A stretch of DNA of 64,000 bases. It comes from Endozoicomonas sp965196975 (GTDB taxonomy: Bacteria > Pseudomonadota > Gammaproteobacteria > Pseudomonadales > Endozoicomonadaceae). Below are positions 36,101-43,935 of this stretch, in pieces; position 1 is the stretch's first letter, and each line of letters opens with the position of its first letter. The stretch covers positions 1,922,001-1,986,000 of the forward strand of contig NZ_OZ239981.1 of NCBI RefSeq assembly GCF_965196975.1. The letters are read 5' to 3'. Below the pieces are notes generated by a model, which did no database searches, had not been told where the DNA came from, and worked only from the letters and a program-made list of their open reading frames with translations. The position numbers and the translations under genes were made by a program.

Positions 36101-37600
36101 CAGTCACCCAATTTACGCTTTTTGGAATCGGTTGCCCGTCAGGAAGAAACGGACAACCTTCAGAAACAGCTCAAAGTGGAATATAGCCATAAGAAAAGTT
36201 CAGCGAGTCGTAAAGGGCTGGAAGTTGAACAACTGCGACTCCAATGCAGTCAACTGGCCACCCGCATCACGTCAACCGAAACACTGGTGGACAAAAACCT
36301 GAAAGATCAGGCTGAAGCTCGGCAACAGATCAGTGAGATTCCCCTTACTTGGCGTGATGGAATTAAAGGAGAGTATGAGCAGCAACTGTCTGTCACCAGA
36401 AAAGAAAAGGCAGACCTTGCCCGTGAACTGGTGCAGAAGAAGCAAGATAAAGTCGCTGCCGAGACGGACCGAAAGCAGACCGAGGAGCTGCTCAGCAATA
36501 CCATTGCCGACATCCATAACCTTCAACCCAGGGTTAAACAAGCCTGTGATAATTATTCAGCCATCATCACCATGGTTGAACAGTCGGGTCAGCAGAACCG
36601 TCTGCATACCCATCACCTGCTGGATAAGGAGGATGATATCCTCCGAAACGGCCTAGCTGCCGCAAAAGCCTCGCTGACCAAAGCCCTTGAAACGGAACAA
36701 AGCTCGCTTTACCAGCGACTGCTGGACAGTAACAACTCAGACCTTCCTACTCTATTCCAGTGCTTTGTGGATTCTCAGCGCTATCTGGCGCAACGGATGG
36801 ATAAGACCCTTTACCAGTCCGATGACCCCAGGCAGAACCTTGAAAAGCTGGAAGAGCACCTTACCCGTCTGGAAACCCTGCTGAAAGATGCAGAAAAGCG
36901 TTTCCTTGCCGAATCAGACAGTCTTGGCCAGAACATTCAACGCAAAATCAATAAAGAGCGTAAGCAGATTCACCAGTTAAATGCAGCGCTTTCCAGCGTT
37001 CATTTTGGCACCGTCCGCTCCATAAAAATTGAACTCGAAGTCATTGACAGCTTTCAGAAAATTCTTGATGCCCTGCAACAGGAGTTTTATGCAGACCTGT
37101 TCCAAAAGCCTGAAATGACCGTCGAGTCTGCATTGGAATACCTGTTCAAAAAGGAAACGGGCGGCACAATCGTCGGTGACAAACTGCTCGATTACCGTGA
37201 GTATATTCGCCTGAAAATCCTGATTAAACGCGCGGGCAGTCAGCACTATGAGCCGGCCAACCCGACCAACCTGTCTACGGGAGAAGCGATTGGTACTGGC
37301 CTGGCTATTCTCACCATGGTGTTGCATTCATGGGAGGTCACTACAGAAAACCGCTATGGGAAAGGCCATGCAGCCAGTCGCCTTCTCTTTCTCGATGAGG
37401 CCGCCCGTCTAGATGCCAGGGCCCTGGCGACACTGGAAGAGCTGTGTGGACATCAGTCCCTGCAATTACTGGTTGGTGCTCCAGATAATGTACTGCCCAA
37501 AAATGGCGTCACCTGGCGTATGGTTCGATTAATGGAGCCTTATGAACACGTTATATTTTCCGGGGTGAAGGGACGCCTGCCTCAGGTTAGTGAATCGTAA
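33188..37600 (+). CDS. mukB: Chromosome partition protein MukB (SMC-like ATPase)
   Basis: Condensin ATPase that organises the chromosome and promotes segregation. 1470 residues (E. coli 1486). N-terminal head: IRSLTLVNFRGIFFKTLEM, with Walker A GHNGAGKTTIMGA at about 36-48. MukB-specific blocks follow (NAGTCYSLTDYI, RYYRMLETSLYGGLSSELQKGLRDYLLP). Two long coiled-coil arms flank a hinge near the middle, rich in Gln and Leu heptads. C-terminal head: signature NLSTGEAIGTGLAILTMVLHSW, Walker B RLLFLDEAARLDARALATLEELC. No disruption is visible. The terminal inverted repeat at 37619-37674 with T8 probably ends the operon. Confidence 0.96.
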   Translation: MNHNRTQIRSLTLVNFRGIFFKTLEMHPLMTNLIGHNGAGKTTIMGALLVNRVPDNRLVRLRNNSDSGQDRSDNGIWGRINAGTCYSLTDYITHDGKRVIAGVQLKRLSQPRVELKLFAISDIDSDIPVRDLVMKPVPGEGQRYEALDGKALRNQISLLGGELIRFDTTAQYMEWQFNQRIIPRRMENSQDRQRYYRMLETSLYGGLSSELQKGLRDYLLPADHQVRQSIGSMQNALKETQRTRSQIESSRSDRKVIRAVLDSSYDLGEHVLAWSEKQQTRLQNTLQSKQQQQRQAEDQLETRRQQLAAIETRLEVLETLEDEVAFREEDIVLKLEQAKDLERLHTHLERLADEHSNHSALLETLNEQKAQLDDQYQEQSEELELLQADVTQLVDQLTSVQQAYSEEARKAGLYLAAERALNEVRSAFHRNDLQASELAALLDSHLQVQQEASEQYYQQLPLLEQAENIRRHFEITLSHLDRLGDTDVPLNQAASRADHWLSHGQQQEKLAARIPLLQQQHQQCQQGTEQLKRLKQALAALPETWHSTIRDQQSYNSCLGITSRKLQELQEHTETVNRERDLSANKRDQLQSALNKARMDHVHWSEARKLSQDILSVQPNAALNSSQDFSAFRQQVSEEQEINVESKARCSEQLEALRSRMSQLEIKASSELQQLQRLAELTGGVVISNYFDNDDISLEEAAWLEAKFGPLRHAIQVKNIDKAAAIIREESDRPDHIWLLSGEPGSSFSEDDYLHTPLEQKEDGSVLVEMGERIARLSREPEFPTIGRLAREKEQLRLQEQEENLLDQLQTLAIRKKQLERCQGILDQLSARSHWLGLDEPPVTELVEQIREVEWQFESHTASIEEAQRTSTELNRVVRSLEQWQNSAWLLDDDPTRLSLSAIKESLQQAEQAQYWLDQHLNDIQQLQSHRLYIEQPPVEDLDELRDQLNSLRQQLSLYSQQKDLLSTAISQSPNLRFLESVARQEETDNLQKQLKVEYSHKKSSASRKGLEVEQLRLQCSQLATRITSTETLVDKNLKDQAEARQQISEIPLTWRDGIKGEYEQQLSVTRKEKADLARELVQKKQDKVAAETDRKQTEELLSNTIADIHNLQPRVKQACDNYSAIITMVEQSGQQNRLHTHHLLDKEDDILRNGLAAAKASLTKALETEQSSLYQRLLDSNNSDLPTLFQCFVDSQRYLAQRMDKTLYQSDDPRQNLEKLEEHLTRLETLLKDAEKRFLAESDSLGQNIQRKINKERKQIHQLNAALSSVHFGTVRSIKIELEVIDSFQKILDALQQEFYADLFQKPEMTVESALEYLFKKETGGTIVGDKLLDYREYIRLKILIKRAGSQHYEPANPTNLSTGEAIGTGLAILTMVLHSWEVTTENRYGKGHAASRLLFLDEAARLDARALATLEELCGHQSLQLLVGAPDNVLPKNGVTWRMVRLMEPYEHVIFSGVKGRLPQVSES

Positions 37601-37618
37601 GAAATAATGTTTCTCACC

Positions 37619-37674
37619 AACCAAGTCATATTGATTTCTCTAGTGATGCTTGAGCTAATTTATATGACTTGGTT
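37619..37674 (+). terminator. Long-loop hairpin after mukB
   Basis: AACCAAGTCATAT at 37619-37631 is the exact complement of ATATGACTTGGTT at 37662-37674 (13 bp, 30-base loop). Downstream, AGCTTTTCGTTC leads into eight T residues at about 37688-37695. It lies between convergent mukB and narL and may end both transcripts. Confidence 0.6.
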
Positions 37675-37710
37675 AGCTTTTCGTTCATTTTTTTTAAGAG
37701 GTTTCTCAAA

Positions 37711-38370
37711 TTAGCCTAAAACATCGTCAGCAGTTTGTTTTCTCAGCACCCACACTGCTGCCTCAACCCGGGAGCGGACACCCAGCTTTTTCAACAGCCG
37801 TTTTACATGCACTTTGACCGTTCCCTCACTGATCGACAGTTTCCGTCCAATCATCTTATTGGCCAAACCTTCAGCGATCAGGTGAAGAACTTCTCTTTCC
37901 TTGGACGTAAGCAGCTCCAGCCGGTCTTCCTGCTCCTGTTCGGGCCTGAGCAACGACGCCAGTACTTCCGCCAGCCTGTCATCCACTACCAGCTTGCCAC
38001 GAGCAGCGTCACCAATTCGAAGCAGTAAATCCTCCGGTTCCATATCTTTCAGCAGATAGCCATCGGCTCCGGCCCGGAACATCGCGGCAACATCCTCTCG
38101 ATGCTCGGAAACCGTCAGAACGATCACTTTACTGTCTACGTCAGCGGCTCTCATCGACTTGAGCGTCTCCAGACCATCCATACCTTTCATATTCAGATCC
38201 AGCAGGATCAAGTCTGGCTCCAGTTTGATCGCAGCTTCCAGCCCGGCTTCCCCACTGCCAGCCTCAGCAATCACATGTAATCCGTCTTCTTCATTGATTA
38301 ACTGGGCCAGGCCCTTTCGCAACAAAGGGTGATCATCAATCAGAAGAATATCGATGGTTTGCTCACTCAT
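37711..38370 (-). CDS. narL: Nitrate/nitrite response regulator, NarL type
   Basis: 219 residues from the ATG at 38370 (MSEQTIDILLIDDHPLLRKGLAQL); the frame continues upstream but overlaps the sensor gene. The receiver domain has the acidic pair in LIDDHP, the phospho-acceptor Asp in LILLDLNMKGMDGLETL, and the NarL-like GADGYLLKDMEPEDLL. The C-terminal LuxR/GerE helix-turn-helix is LTSKEREVLHLIAEGLANKMIGRKLSISEGTVKVHVKRLLKKLGVRSRVEAAVW, very close to NarL. Its start overlaps the sensor stop by 8 bp. The likely target is the divergent nap operon through the 7-2-7 site at 40381-40396. Confidence 0.92.
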   Translation of the reverse strand: MSEQTIDILLIDDHPLLRKGLAQLINEEDGLHVIAEAGSGEAGLEAAIKLEPDLILLDLNMKGMDGLETLKSMRAADVDSKVIVLTVSEHREDVAAMFRAGADGYLLKDMEPEDLLLRIGDAARGKLVVDDRLAEVLASLLRPEQEQEDRLELLTSKEREVLHLIAEGLANKMIGRKLSISEGTVKVHVKRLLKKLGVRSRVEAAVWVLRKQTADDVLG

Positions 38371-40231
38371 AAGTTCTCTCTTCAGACCGCCCGAATTCCA
38401 GATACACTTCCGTCCCCCCAGACGATAACCTCCGGGTATCCAGTGTTCCACCCATACTGGCCGCGCGTTCACGCATAATGGTTGTGCCATAATGACCGTG
38501 TGCTGAGGGTTTGGCCTCAATACCACAACCGTCGTCAGTCACGGTAATGCCCAGAGATCCATCACCGGTTATAAAACAGCTGACCCGGGCCTCACTGGCT
38601 TTTGCATGTTTTACCACGTTCATTAGCGCTTCCCGTACAATCTGCAGGGCATGAATCTGGTCATGGGCACCGATGCTGGAAAAGCGCAGTTGATAATCCA
38701 GCAGGAAATGAATGTCCGGTGAACGCTGAGAGAACTCTTCCAATGTCTTTTGCAGGGCCTGTTCAAGGCCTCCCTCAGACAGGGTCAGCCTGAAGGTTCT
38801 TAACAACTCCCTTAACTGGGCATAGGCATTGTTCGTGCCTTCCCTTAATTCATCAAGGATCGGTACAACCGATGGGAGGGCTTCCGACTTTTCCAGTTGC
38901 CGCCTGAGGCGCAGTACCTGAATTTTCTGATAAGAGAGTGCCTGGGCCAGAGAATCATGAAGCTCTCTGGCGATCACCGCCCTTTCCTCCATCAACAACA
39001 TCCGTCGTTCATGGGCTCTGGAGCGGTTCTGGTCAATGGCGGTCGCGATAATATCGGCAAAGGTCTGCAGCCATTGCTGACTCTCTTCGGACAGATCAAT
39101 GGATGAACCAGCGGTTACTTTCAAAAAACCAAAACGGTGCTGCCTGGACAACAAAACAAACTGCCATGATTTTGGTTCAGGCAATGCCCCTGCCATCGTT
39201 TTATTCAGACAGTCCGCACAATGCTCTCCGGCACAGGTCCTTTTGCGATCACTGGCAATTCTCTGCAAACGGTTACTGTCTTCAGTATCAGAAAGGCACA
39301 GATAACAATCCTCCAACCCAAGTAACTCCTGCCATTCTCTGGCCAGAGAAGCCACCAGATGCTCATCGTATGGATTGGTTGCCAGATTTCTGGACGCTTT
39401 GTACAACAGCTCAAGGGCATGATTGGACTGGGCGAGTGCGTATGTCTGCTCTTCTACTTTTTCTTCCAATTGGCCATACAGATTTCCGAGTTCCAGGGCC
39501 ATTACACGGAAGGTCCGGGTCAGGTTTCCTATTTCATTACTGGACTGATAATTCAGACCCAGTTCACTGAACTGACCATTTCGAATAAGACCTGCGGCAT
39601 TGCCCAGGTCATCCATTGGCTTGAGAAGATGGCGATTAATAAACCGGATGGTCATCAATGCCATGGTGAGAATACCTGCCAGCACAAACAACGCCGTTAA
39701 AAACAGTTGCTGGAGTTTCTGCTCGGTATGCAGCTGCAGTGAGTTCACCATACGATCAATATGATCAACAAACTCCGGCACCTGATGAACAAAGGCTTCG
39801 TAGCCCTGAGGGTCAGCCAGCAGTGGTTTCATCTCTGAGAACCATTGGCTGGCCACCAACCGATAGGCCTCACCCAGATCGCTCCGATCATCCAGTAATT
39901 TTCTCAGAGGTTCGCTGTTGATGCTGTTGTCATAGATATCCAGTAACCGGTTCAGCGTGTCCGGACTGGTCAGTTCAGGAATCAGGACATGTTCAGCCAG
40001 TCGCCAGGACTGCATGCGCAAAGAACCTGAGATATTGATCGCCGCCGCATCACTCTCCGTCACCAGGGCAAACCACAAAGAGCTACCCACACTGACCAGA
40101 GCAAGAAGACAGATGCCTGATATCACCAGCAGTGCTTTCTGCCTCAGAGAGCCGATACGACTTTTTTTCTGCTCCTGGTCAGAGCCAAAGACTAATTGAT
40201 CCAGATCAACATTCCCTACAGTTGAAGGCAT
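38363..40231 (-). CDS. narX: Nitrate/nitrite sensor histidine kinase, NarX type
   Basis: Membrane sensor kinase, 622 residues from the ATG at 40231, which follows AAGAGG; a GTG 19 codons upstream is less likely. Transmembrane helix 1 is about residues 33-55 (ALLVISGICLLALVSVGSSLWFALV). Right after it the periplasmic P-box INISGSLRMQSWRLAEHV is the nitrate-binding signature of NarX/NarQ. Helix 2 (LFLTALFVLAGILTMALMTI) leads into HAMP, then a central module with a Cys cluster (CAGEHCADC). The HisKA_3 phospho-acceptor His is in IARELHDSLAQALSYQKIQVLRLRRQL. HATPase motifs are ALMNVVKHAKA and VTDDGCGIEAKPSAHGHYGTTIMRERA. It overlaps narL by 8 bp. Confidence 0.92.
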   Translation of the reverse strand: MPSTVGNVDLDQLVFGSDQEQKKSRIGSLRQKALLVISGICLLALVSVGSSLWFALVTESDAAAINISGSLRMQSWRLAEHVLIPELTSPDTLNRLLDIYDNSINSEPLRKLLDDRSDLGEAYRLVASQWFSEMKPLLADPQGYEAFVHQVPEFVDHIDRMVNSLQLHTEQKLQQLFLTALFVLAGILTMALMTIRFINRHLLKPMDDLGNAAGLIRNGQFSELGLNYQSSNEIGNLTRTFRVMALELGNLYGQLEEKVEEQTYALAQSNHALELLYKASRNLATNPYDEHLVASLAREWQELLGLEDCYLCLSDTEDSNRLQRIASDRKRTCAGEHCADCLNKTMAGALPEPKSWQFVLLSRQHRFGFLKVTAGSSIDLSEESQQWLQTFADIIATAIDQNRSRAHERRMLLMEERAVIARELHDSLAQALSYQKIQVLRLRRQLEKSEALPSVVPILDELREGTNNAYAQLRELLRTFRLTLSEGGLEQALQKTLEEFSQRSPDIHFLLDYQLRFSSIGAHDQIHALQIVREALMNVVKHAKASEARVSCFITGDGSLGITVTDDGCGIEAKPSAHGHYGTTIMRERAASMGGTLDTRRLSSGGTEVYLEFGRSEERTYE

Positions 40232-40380
40232 ATACCTCTTATTTTCTGACTTGTCCCATAAGAGCCCCATATGCAGCAAGGCCTGCACTCAAATGAAGCC
40301 TGAATTAAGAGACCCCCTTGTTTTTTAACGCTATTTTTCTGATTTCGAGAATCATAACCTGAGAAGAACCACCAAGCTTA

Positions 40381-40396
40381 TACCTCTTTAGAGGTA
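40381..40396. promoter_or_regulatory. Perfect 7-2-7 NarL/NarP binding site in the narX-napF divergent region
   Basis: TACCTCTTTAGAGGTA is two NarL heptamers (consensus TACYYMT) inverted around two bases, the arrangement bound by NarP and NarL. A further heptamer TACCCCT follows at 40406-40412. The site centre is about 131 bp upstream of the napF ATG and about 157 bp from the narX ATG, so it could act on either divergent promoter. I could not find a clean FNR half-site pair (TTGAT-N4-ATCAA); the nearby TGATT-N5-AATCA (40340-40354) has the wrong spacing. Confidence 0.8.
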
Positions 40397-40519
40397 CAAC
40401 CTTAATACCCCTACCCTGCCACCCCGGTTTACACCGTCTTTACCCTTTTACTCAAGGGATTATCATCCACTTGAAAGCAACAGTTAACGTTTAATTCAGA
40501 ACAAAAGATACCGATCAAC

Positions 40520-41071
40520 ATGGGGGCAGGCAACCTGATTTCACGACGTCGTTTCTTAACCGGCAACCGACAGGAAGGCACCACTTTCCGCCCTCCCTGG
40601 ACGCCGCCGGAAGAAGAGTTTATCGACCAGTGCCGTCGTTGTGATGACTGCATTGCCGTTTGTGAAACAGGCCTTCTCAAAAAAGGCAGTGGTGGCTTTC
40701 CAGAGGCAGACTTCTCACAAGCCGGTTGCTCTTTCTGCGGCTCCTGCAGTGATGCCTGCCAGCACGATGTCATTCAAAAGTACGTTATTCAAGAAACCGA
40801 AGACGTCCCCTGGAATATCCTGGCCACGATCAATTCACAATGCCTGGCACTGAACCGGGTGCACTGCCGAACCTGTCAGGAAACCTGCGAGGCCAGAGCC
40901 ATCAGTTTCACGATTAAAACTGGCGGTGTGGCCATTCCTAGCATCAATACCGACCAGTGTACCGGCTGTGGCGAGTGTGTCTCCCTGTGTCCGATAACCG
41001 CCATTTCCATGATTTCAAATTCAAAACAACCATCTTCAGAAAAGCCACCGGCCAGAAGGATTTGTGAATGA
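40520..41071 (+). CDS. napF: Ferredoxin-type protein NapF
   Basis: Cytoplasmic iron-sulfur protein thought to help load or mature NapA. 183 residues with an RRR near the N-terminus (ISRRRFLTG) that is typical of NapF although it is not exported. Cys clusters for 4Fe-4S centres: CRRCDDCIAVCETG, CSFCGSCSDAC, CRTCQETCEARA and CTGCGECVSLCP. First gene of the nap operon; its stop overlaps the napD ATG (ATGA). Confidence 0.94.
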   Translation: MGAGNLISRRRFLTGNRQEGTTFRPPWTPPEEEFIDQCRRCDDCIAVCETGLLKKGSGGFPEADFSQAGCSFCGSCSDACQHDVIQKYVIQETEDVPWNILATINSQCLALNRVHCRTCQETCEARAISFTIKTGGVAIPSINTDQCTGCGECVSLCPITAISMISNSKQPSSEKPPARRICE

Positions 41072-41319
41072 CTCAAGCTGCTGAAATCTGCGCCATCTCC
41101 GGCGTTGTTGTCCGGGCCCTGCCAGAGCAGTTAACCGACGTCACCCGGCAACTGGAAGCCTTACCAGGTGTTGAGGTTCACGCCTGTGATCCACAAGGAA
41201 AACTGGTGGTTACCGTTGAAGAGTTACCCGGTGAAAAGCTGATGGTTGACCGGCTGACCGAAATTAATGCTGTGGCGGGAGTGTTGTCTGCTGCACTGAT
41301 TTATGCGCATCAGGAGTAA
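41068..41319 (+). CDS. napD: NapA signal-peptide-binding chaperone NapD
   Basis: 83-residue cytoplasmic chaperone that binds the NapA twin-arginine leader. The pattern AAEICAISGVVVRALPEQLTDVTRQLEALPGVEVHACDPQGKLVVTVE is the ferredoxin-like NapD fold. It overlaps napF by 4 bp and ends 4 bp before the napA start. Confidence 0.95.
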   Translation: MTQAAEICAISGVVVRALPEQLTDVTRQLEALPGVEVHACDPQGKLVVTVEELPGEKLMVDRLTEINAVAGVLSAALIYAHQE

Positions 41320-41323
41320 ACAG

Positions 41324-43912
41324 ATGGATATGAAACGAATGCCCATAGCGGAAGAAAAACATTTTTCGCCATCCGAAAGCAACGTCGATAACCAAGAAAA
41401 ATGTTTTTCACAAATAAGTCGAAGGGACTTTATAAAAAGCAGTGCTATCGCTGCCACCGCAGCGGCTGCCGGCGTCAGTACACCAGCAGCGGCCACCAAT
41501 CTGATCACCAGCAGTAAAGCAACAGAAATCAAGTGGGACAAAGCCCCCTGCCGTTTCTGTGGTACCGGCTGTTCTGTTCTGGTCGGCAGCAAGGATGGGC
41601 GTGTCGTCGCCACACAGGGTGACCCGGAAGCACCGGTTAACCGTGGTCTGAACTGCATCAAGGGTTACTTCCTGTCCAAGATCATGTACGGCTCTGACCG
41701 TTTACAAACCCCCTTGCTGCGGATGAAAAATGGCCAGTTCCATAAAGAGGGTGAATTCACGCCCATCACCTGGGATCAGGCTTTCGACATCATGGCTGAC
41801 AAGTGGAAAGCCGCCATTGCCAAAACCCGTAACACACCCGAGATGCCTGCTGTCGGCATGTTTGGTTCTGGCCAGTGGACCGTCTGGGAAGGCTATGCTG
41901 CGGCAAAATTAATGAAAGCCGGTTTCCGCAGTAACCATATTGACCCTAACGCCCGTCACTGCATGGCATCCGCAGTCGTTGGCTTTATGCGTACCTTTGG
42001 TATGGATGAGCCGATGGGCTGTTATGACGATTTTGAAAAAGCGGACGCGTTTGTGCTCTGGGGCTCCAATATGGCGGAGATGCACCCGGTGCTCTGGTCA
42101 CGCCTGACCGACCGCCGCCTCTCCAGTGACCAGGTCAATGTATCCGTTCTGTCGACGTTCAAACACCGTTCCTTTGAACTGGCCGACATTGGCATGGTAT
42201 TTACCCCCCATACCGATCTGGCCATTGGTAACTATATTGCCAATTACATTATCCAGAACAATGCCGTCGATAAAGACTTCGTCAAAAAGCACACTCGTTT
42301 CCGCAGCGGTGTCACCGATATCGGCTATGGACTTCGTCCAGATCACCCATTGGAGAAACAGGCCAAAAACCCCGGCAACGGTGGCTCGGAAGAGATTACC
42401 TTTGATCAGTTCGCGGCCTTTGTCAGTGAGTACACTGCCGAAAAAACCTCGAAACTGTCTGGTGTACCAGTAGATCAGCTGGAAGCCCTGGCGAAGCTGT
42501 ATGCCGATCCCAAGGTCAAGGTGATGTCCCTCTGGACCATGGGTGTTAACCAGCACACCCGTGGTGTCTGGATGAACAACATCATCTACAACCTGCACCT
42601 GCTCACCGGTAAGATTTCCAAGCCTGGCTGTGGTCCTTTCTCCCTGACCGGTCAGCCTTCTGCCTGTGGTACTGCCCGTGAAGTGGGTACCTTTGCCCAC
42701 CGCCTGCCAGCCGACATGGTCGTGGCCAATAAGCAGCATCGCGACAAATCTGAAAAAATCTGGAAACTCCCTGAAGGCACCATTCCCGCCACGGTGGGTT
42801 ACCACGCGGTTCTGCAAAACCGCATGCTCAAAGATGGCAAGCTCAATGCCTACTGGGTGATGTGCAACAACAATATGCAGACAGCGCCCAATATCAATCA
42901 TGAGAGCCTGCCTGGCTATCGCAACCCTGAAAACTTTATCGTCGTTTCCGATCCTTATCCGACAGTAACGGCCCAGGCTGCTGACCTGATTCTGCCAACC
43001 GCCATGTGGGTAGAGAAAGAAGGTGCCTATGGCAATGCTGAGCGCCGGACCCAGTTCTGGTACCAGCAGGTTGCCCCCCAGGGCGACGCTAAATCAGACC
43101 TCTGGCAGCTGATGGAGTTTTCCAAGCGCTTCAAGGTAGAAGAAGTCTGGTCCGATGAGCTGCTGGCCAAGGCGCCTGAACTGAAGGGCAAAACCCTGTT
43201 TGACGTCCTCTATGCCAATGGGCAGGCCGATCAATACAGTCTGGAAGAGATTCCTGCCGACCGTCTGAACGACGAAAGTCGTGATTTTGGTTTCTATGTT
43301 CAGAAAGGCCTGTTTGAAGAGTACGCCACCTTTGGCCGTGGCAAAGCCCATGACCTGGCACCATTCGATCTTTATCACCAGTCCCGCGGACTGCGCTGGC
43401 CGGTAGTTGATGGCAAGGAAACCCTGTGGCGCTACCGCGAAGGCTATGACCCGTATGTGAAAGCCGGTGAAGAAGTGAGTTTCTACGGCAAGCCTGACGG
43501 TAAAGCGTGGCTGTTCGCCCTCCCCTACGAGCCGCCTCATGAAGCACCGGATGATGAGTACGACCTCTGGCTGTCCACCGGCCGTGTTCTGGAGCACTGG
43601 CACTCAGGCTCAATGACCCGCCGGGTACCTGAGCTTTATCGTTCATTCCCCGATGCCGTGGTTTACATGCACCCTGACGATGCCAAATCACGCGGTCTGC
43701 GCCGTGGTATGGAAGCGAAAATCGTGACCCGCTATGGCGAAGTGCGTACCCGTGTGGAAACCCGGGGCCGGAATACGCCACCCAAAGGTCTGGTGTTCAT
43801 GCCGTTCTTCGATGCCGGCCAGCTGGTGAACAAGTTGATTCTGGACGCGACCGACCCGCTGTCGAAAGAGACGGATTTCAAGAAAACCGCAGCGAAGATC
43901 GTCAGAGTTTGA
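41324..43912 (+). CDS. napA: Periplasmic nitrate reductase catalytic subunit NapA
   Basis: Reduces nitrate to nitrite in the periplasm with bis-MGD molybdenum and one 4Fe-4S cluster. 862 residues from ATG 41324, which has AGGAG 8 bases upstream; an ATG at 41303 overlaps napD. The Tat leader is ISRRDFIKSSAIAATAAAAG, but it sits about 31 residues in, a longer n-region than usual (see the inverted repeat there). The 4Fe-4S Cys are in CRFCGTGCSVLVGSKDGRVVATQGD...NRGLNCIKGYF. The Mo-ligand Cys is in NARHCMASAVVGFMRTFGMDEPMGCYDD. The C-terminal GRVLEHWHSGSMTRRVPEL and FDAGQLVNKLILDATDPLSKE are NapA-typical. Confidence 0.97.
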   Translation: MDMKRMPIAEEKHFSPSESNVDNQEKCFSQISRRDFIKSSAIAATAAAAGVSTPAAATNLITSSKATEIKWDKAPCRFCGTGCSVLVGSKDGRVVATQGDPEAPVNRGLNCIKGYFLSKIMYGSDRLQTPLLRMKNGQFHKEGEFTPITWDQAFDIMADKWKAAIAKTRNTPEMPAVGMFGSGQWTVWEGYAAAKLMKAGFRSNHIDPNARHCMASAVVGFMRTFGMDEPMGCYDDFEKADAFVLWGSNMAEMHPVLWSRLTDRRLSSDQVNVSVLSTFKHRSFELADIGMVFTPHTDLAIGNYIANYIIQNNAVDKDFVKKHTRFRSGVTDIGYGLRPDHPLEKQAKNPGNGGSEEITFDQFAAFVSEYTAEKTSKLSGVPVDQLEALAKLYADPKVKVMSLWTMGVNQHTRGVWMNNIIYNLHLLTGKISKPGCGPFSLTGQPSACGTAREVGTFAHRLPADMVVANKQHRDKSEKIWKLPEGTIPATVGYHAVLQNRMLKDGKLNAYWVMCNNNMQTAPNINHESLPGYRNPENFIVVSDPYPTVTAQAADLILPTAMWVEKEGAYGNAERRTQFWYQQVAPQGDAKSDLWQLMEFSKRFKVEEVWSDELLAKAPELKGKTLFDVLYANGQADQYSLEEIPADRLNDESRDFGFYVQKGLFEEYATFGRGKAHDLAPFDLYHQSRGLRWPVVDGKETLWRYREGYDPYVKAGEEVSFYGKPDGKAWLFALPYEPPHEAPDDEYDLWLSTGRVLEHWHSGSMTRRVPELYRSFPDAVVYMHPDDAKSRGLRRGMEAKIVTRYGEVRTRVETRGRNTPPKGLVFMPFFDAGQLVNKLILDATDPLSKETDFKKTAAKIVRV
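41354..41409 (+). repeat. 14-bp inverted repeat in the napA leader coding region
   Basis: GAAAAACATTTTTC (41354-41367) and GAAAAATGTTTTTC (41396-41409) are exact reverse complements separated by 28 bases. They begin 30 bases into napA and encode the related peptides EKHFS and EKCFS. The mRNA could form a long stem just after the start codon. Confidence 0.85.
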
Positions 43913-43935
43913 TGCAGCCCTGAGTCAGGAATCGT

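Noticed and set aside
31001..37600. MksFEB (Pseudomonas-type) condensin
   Set aside because: MukB-specific blocks (SLYGGLSSELQKGLRDYLLP, NLSTGEAIGTGL, LFLDEAARLDARALATLEELC) and the 1470-residue length fit MukB better.
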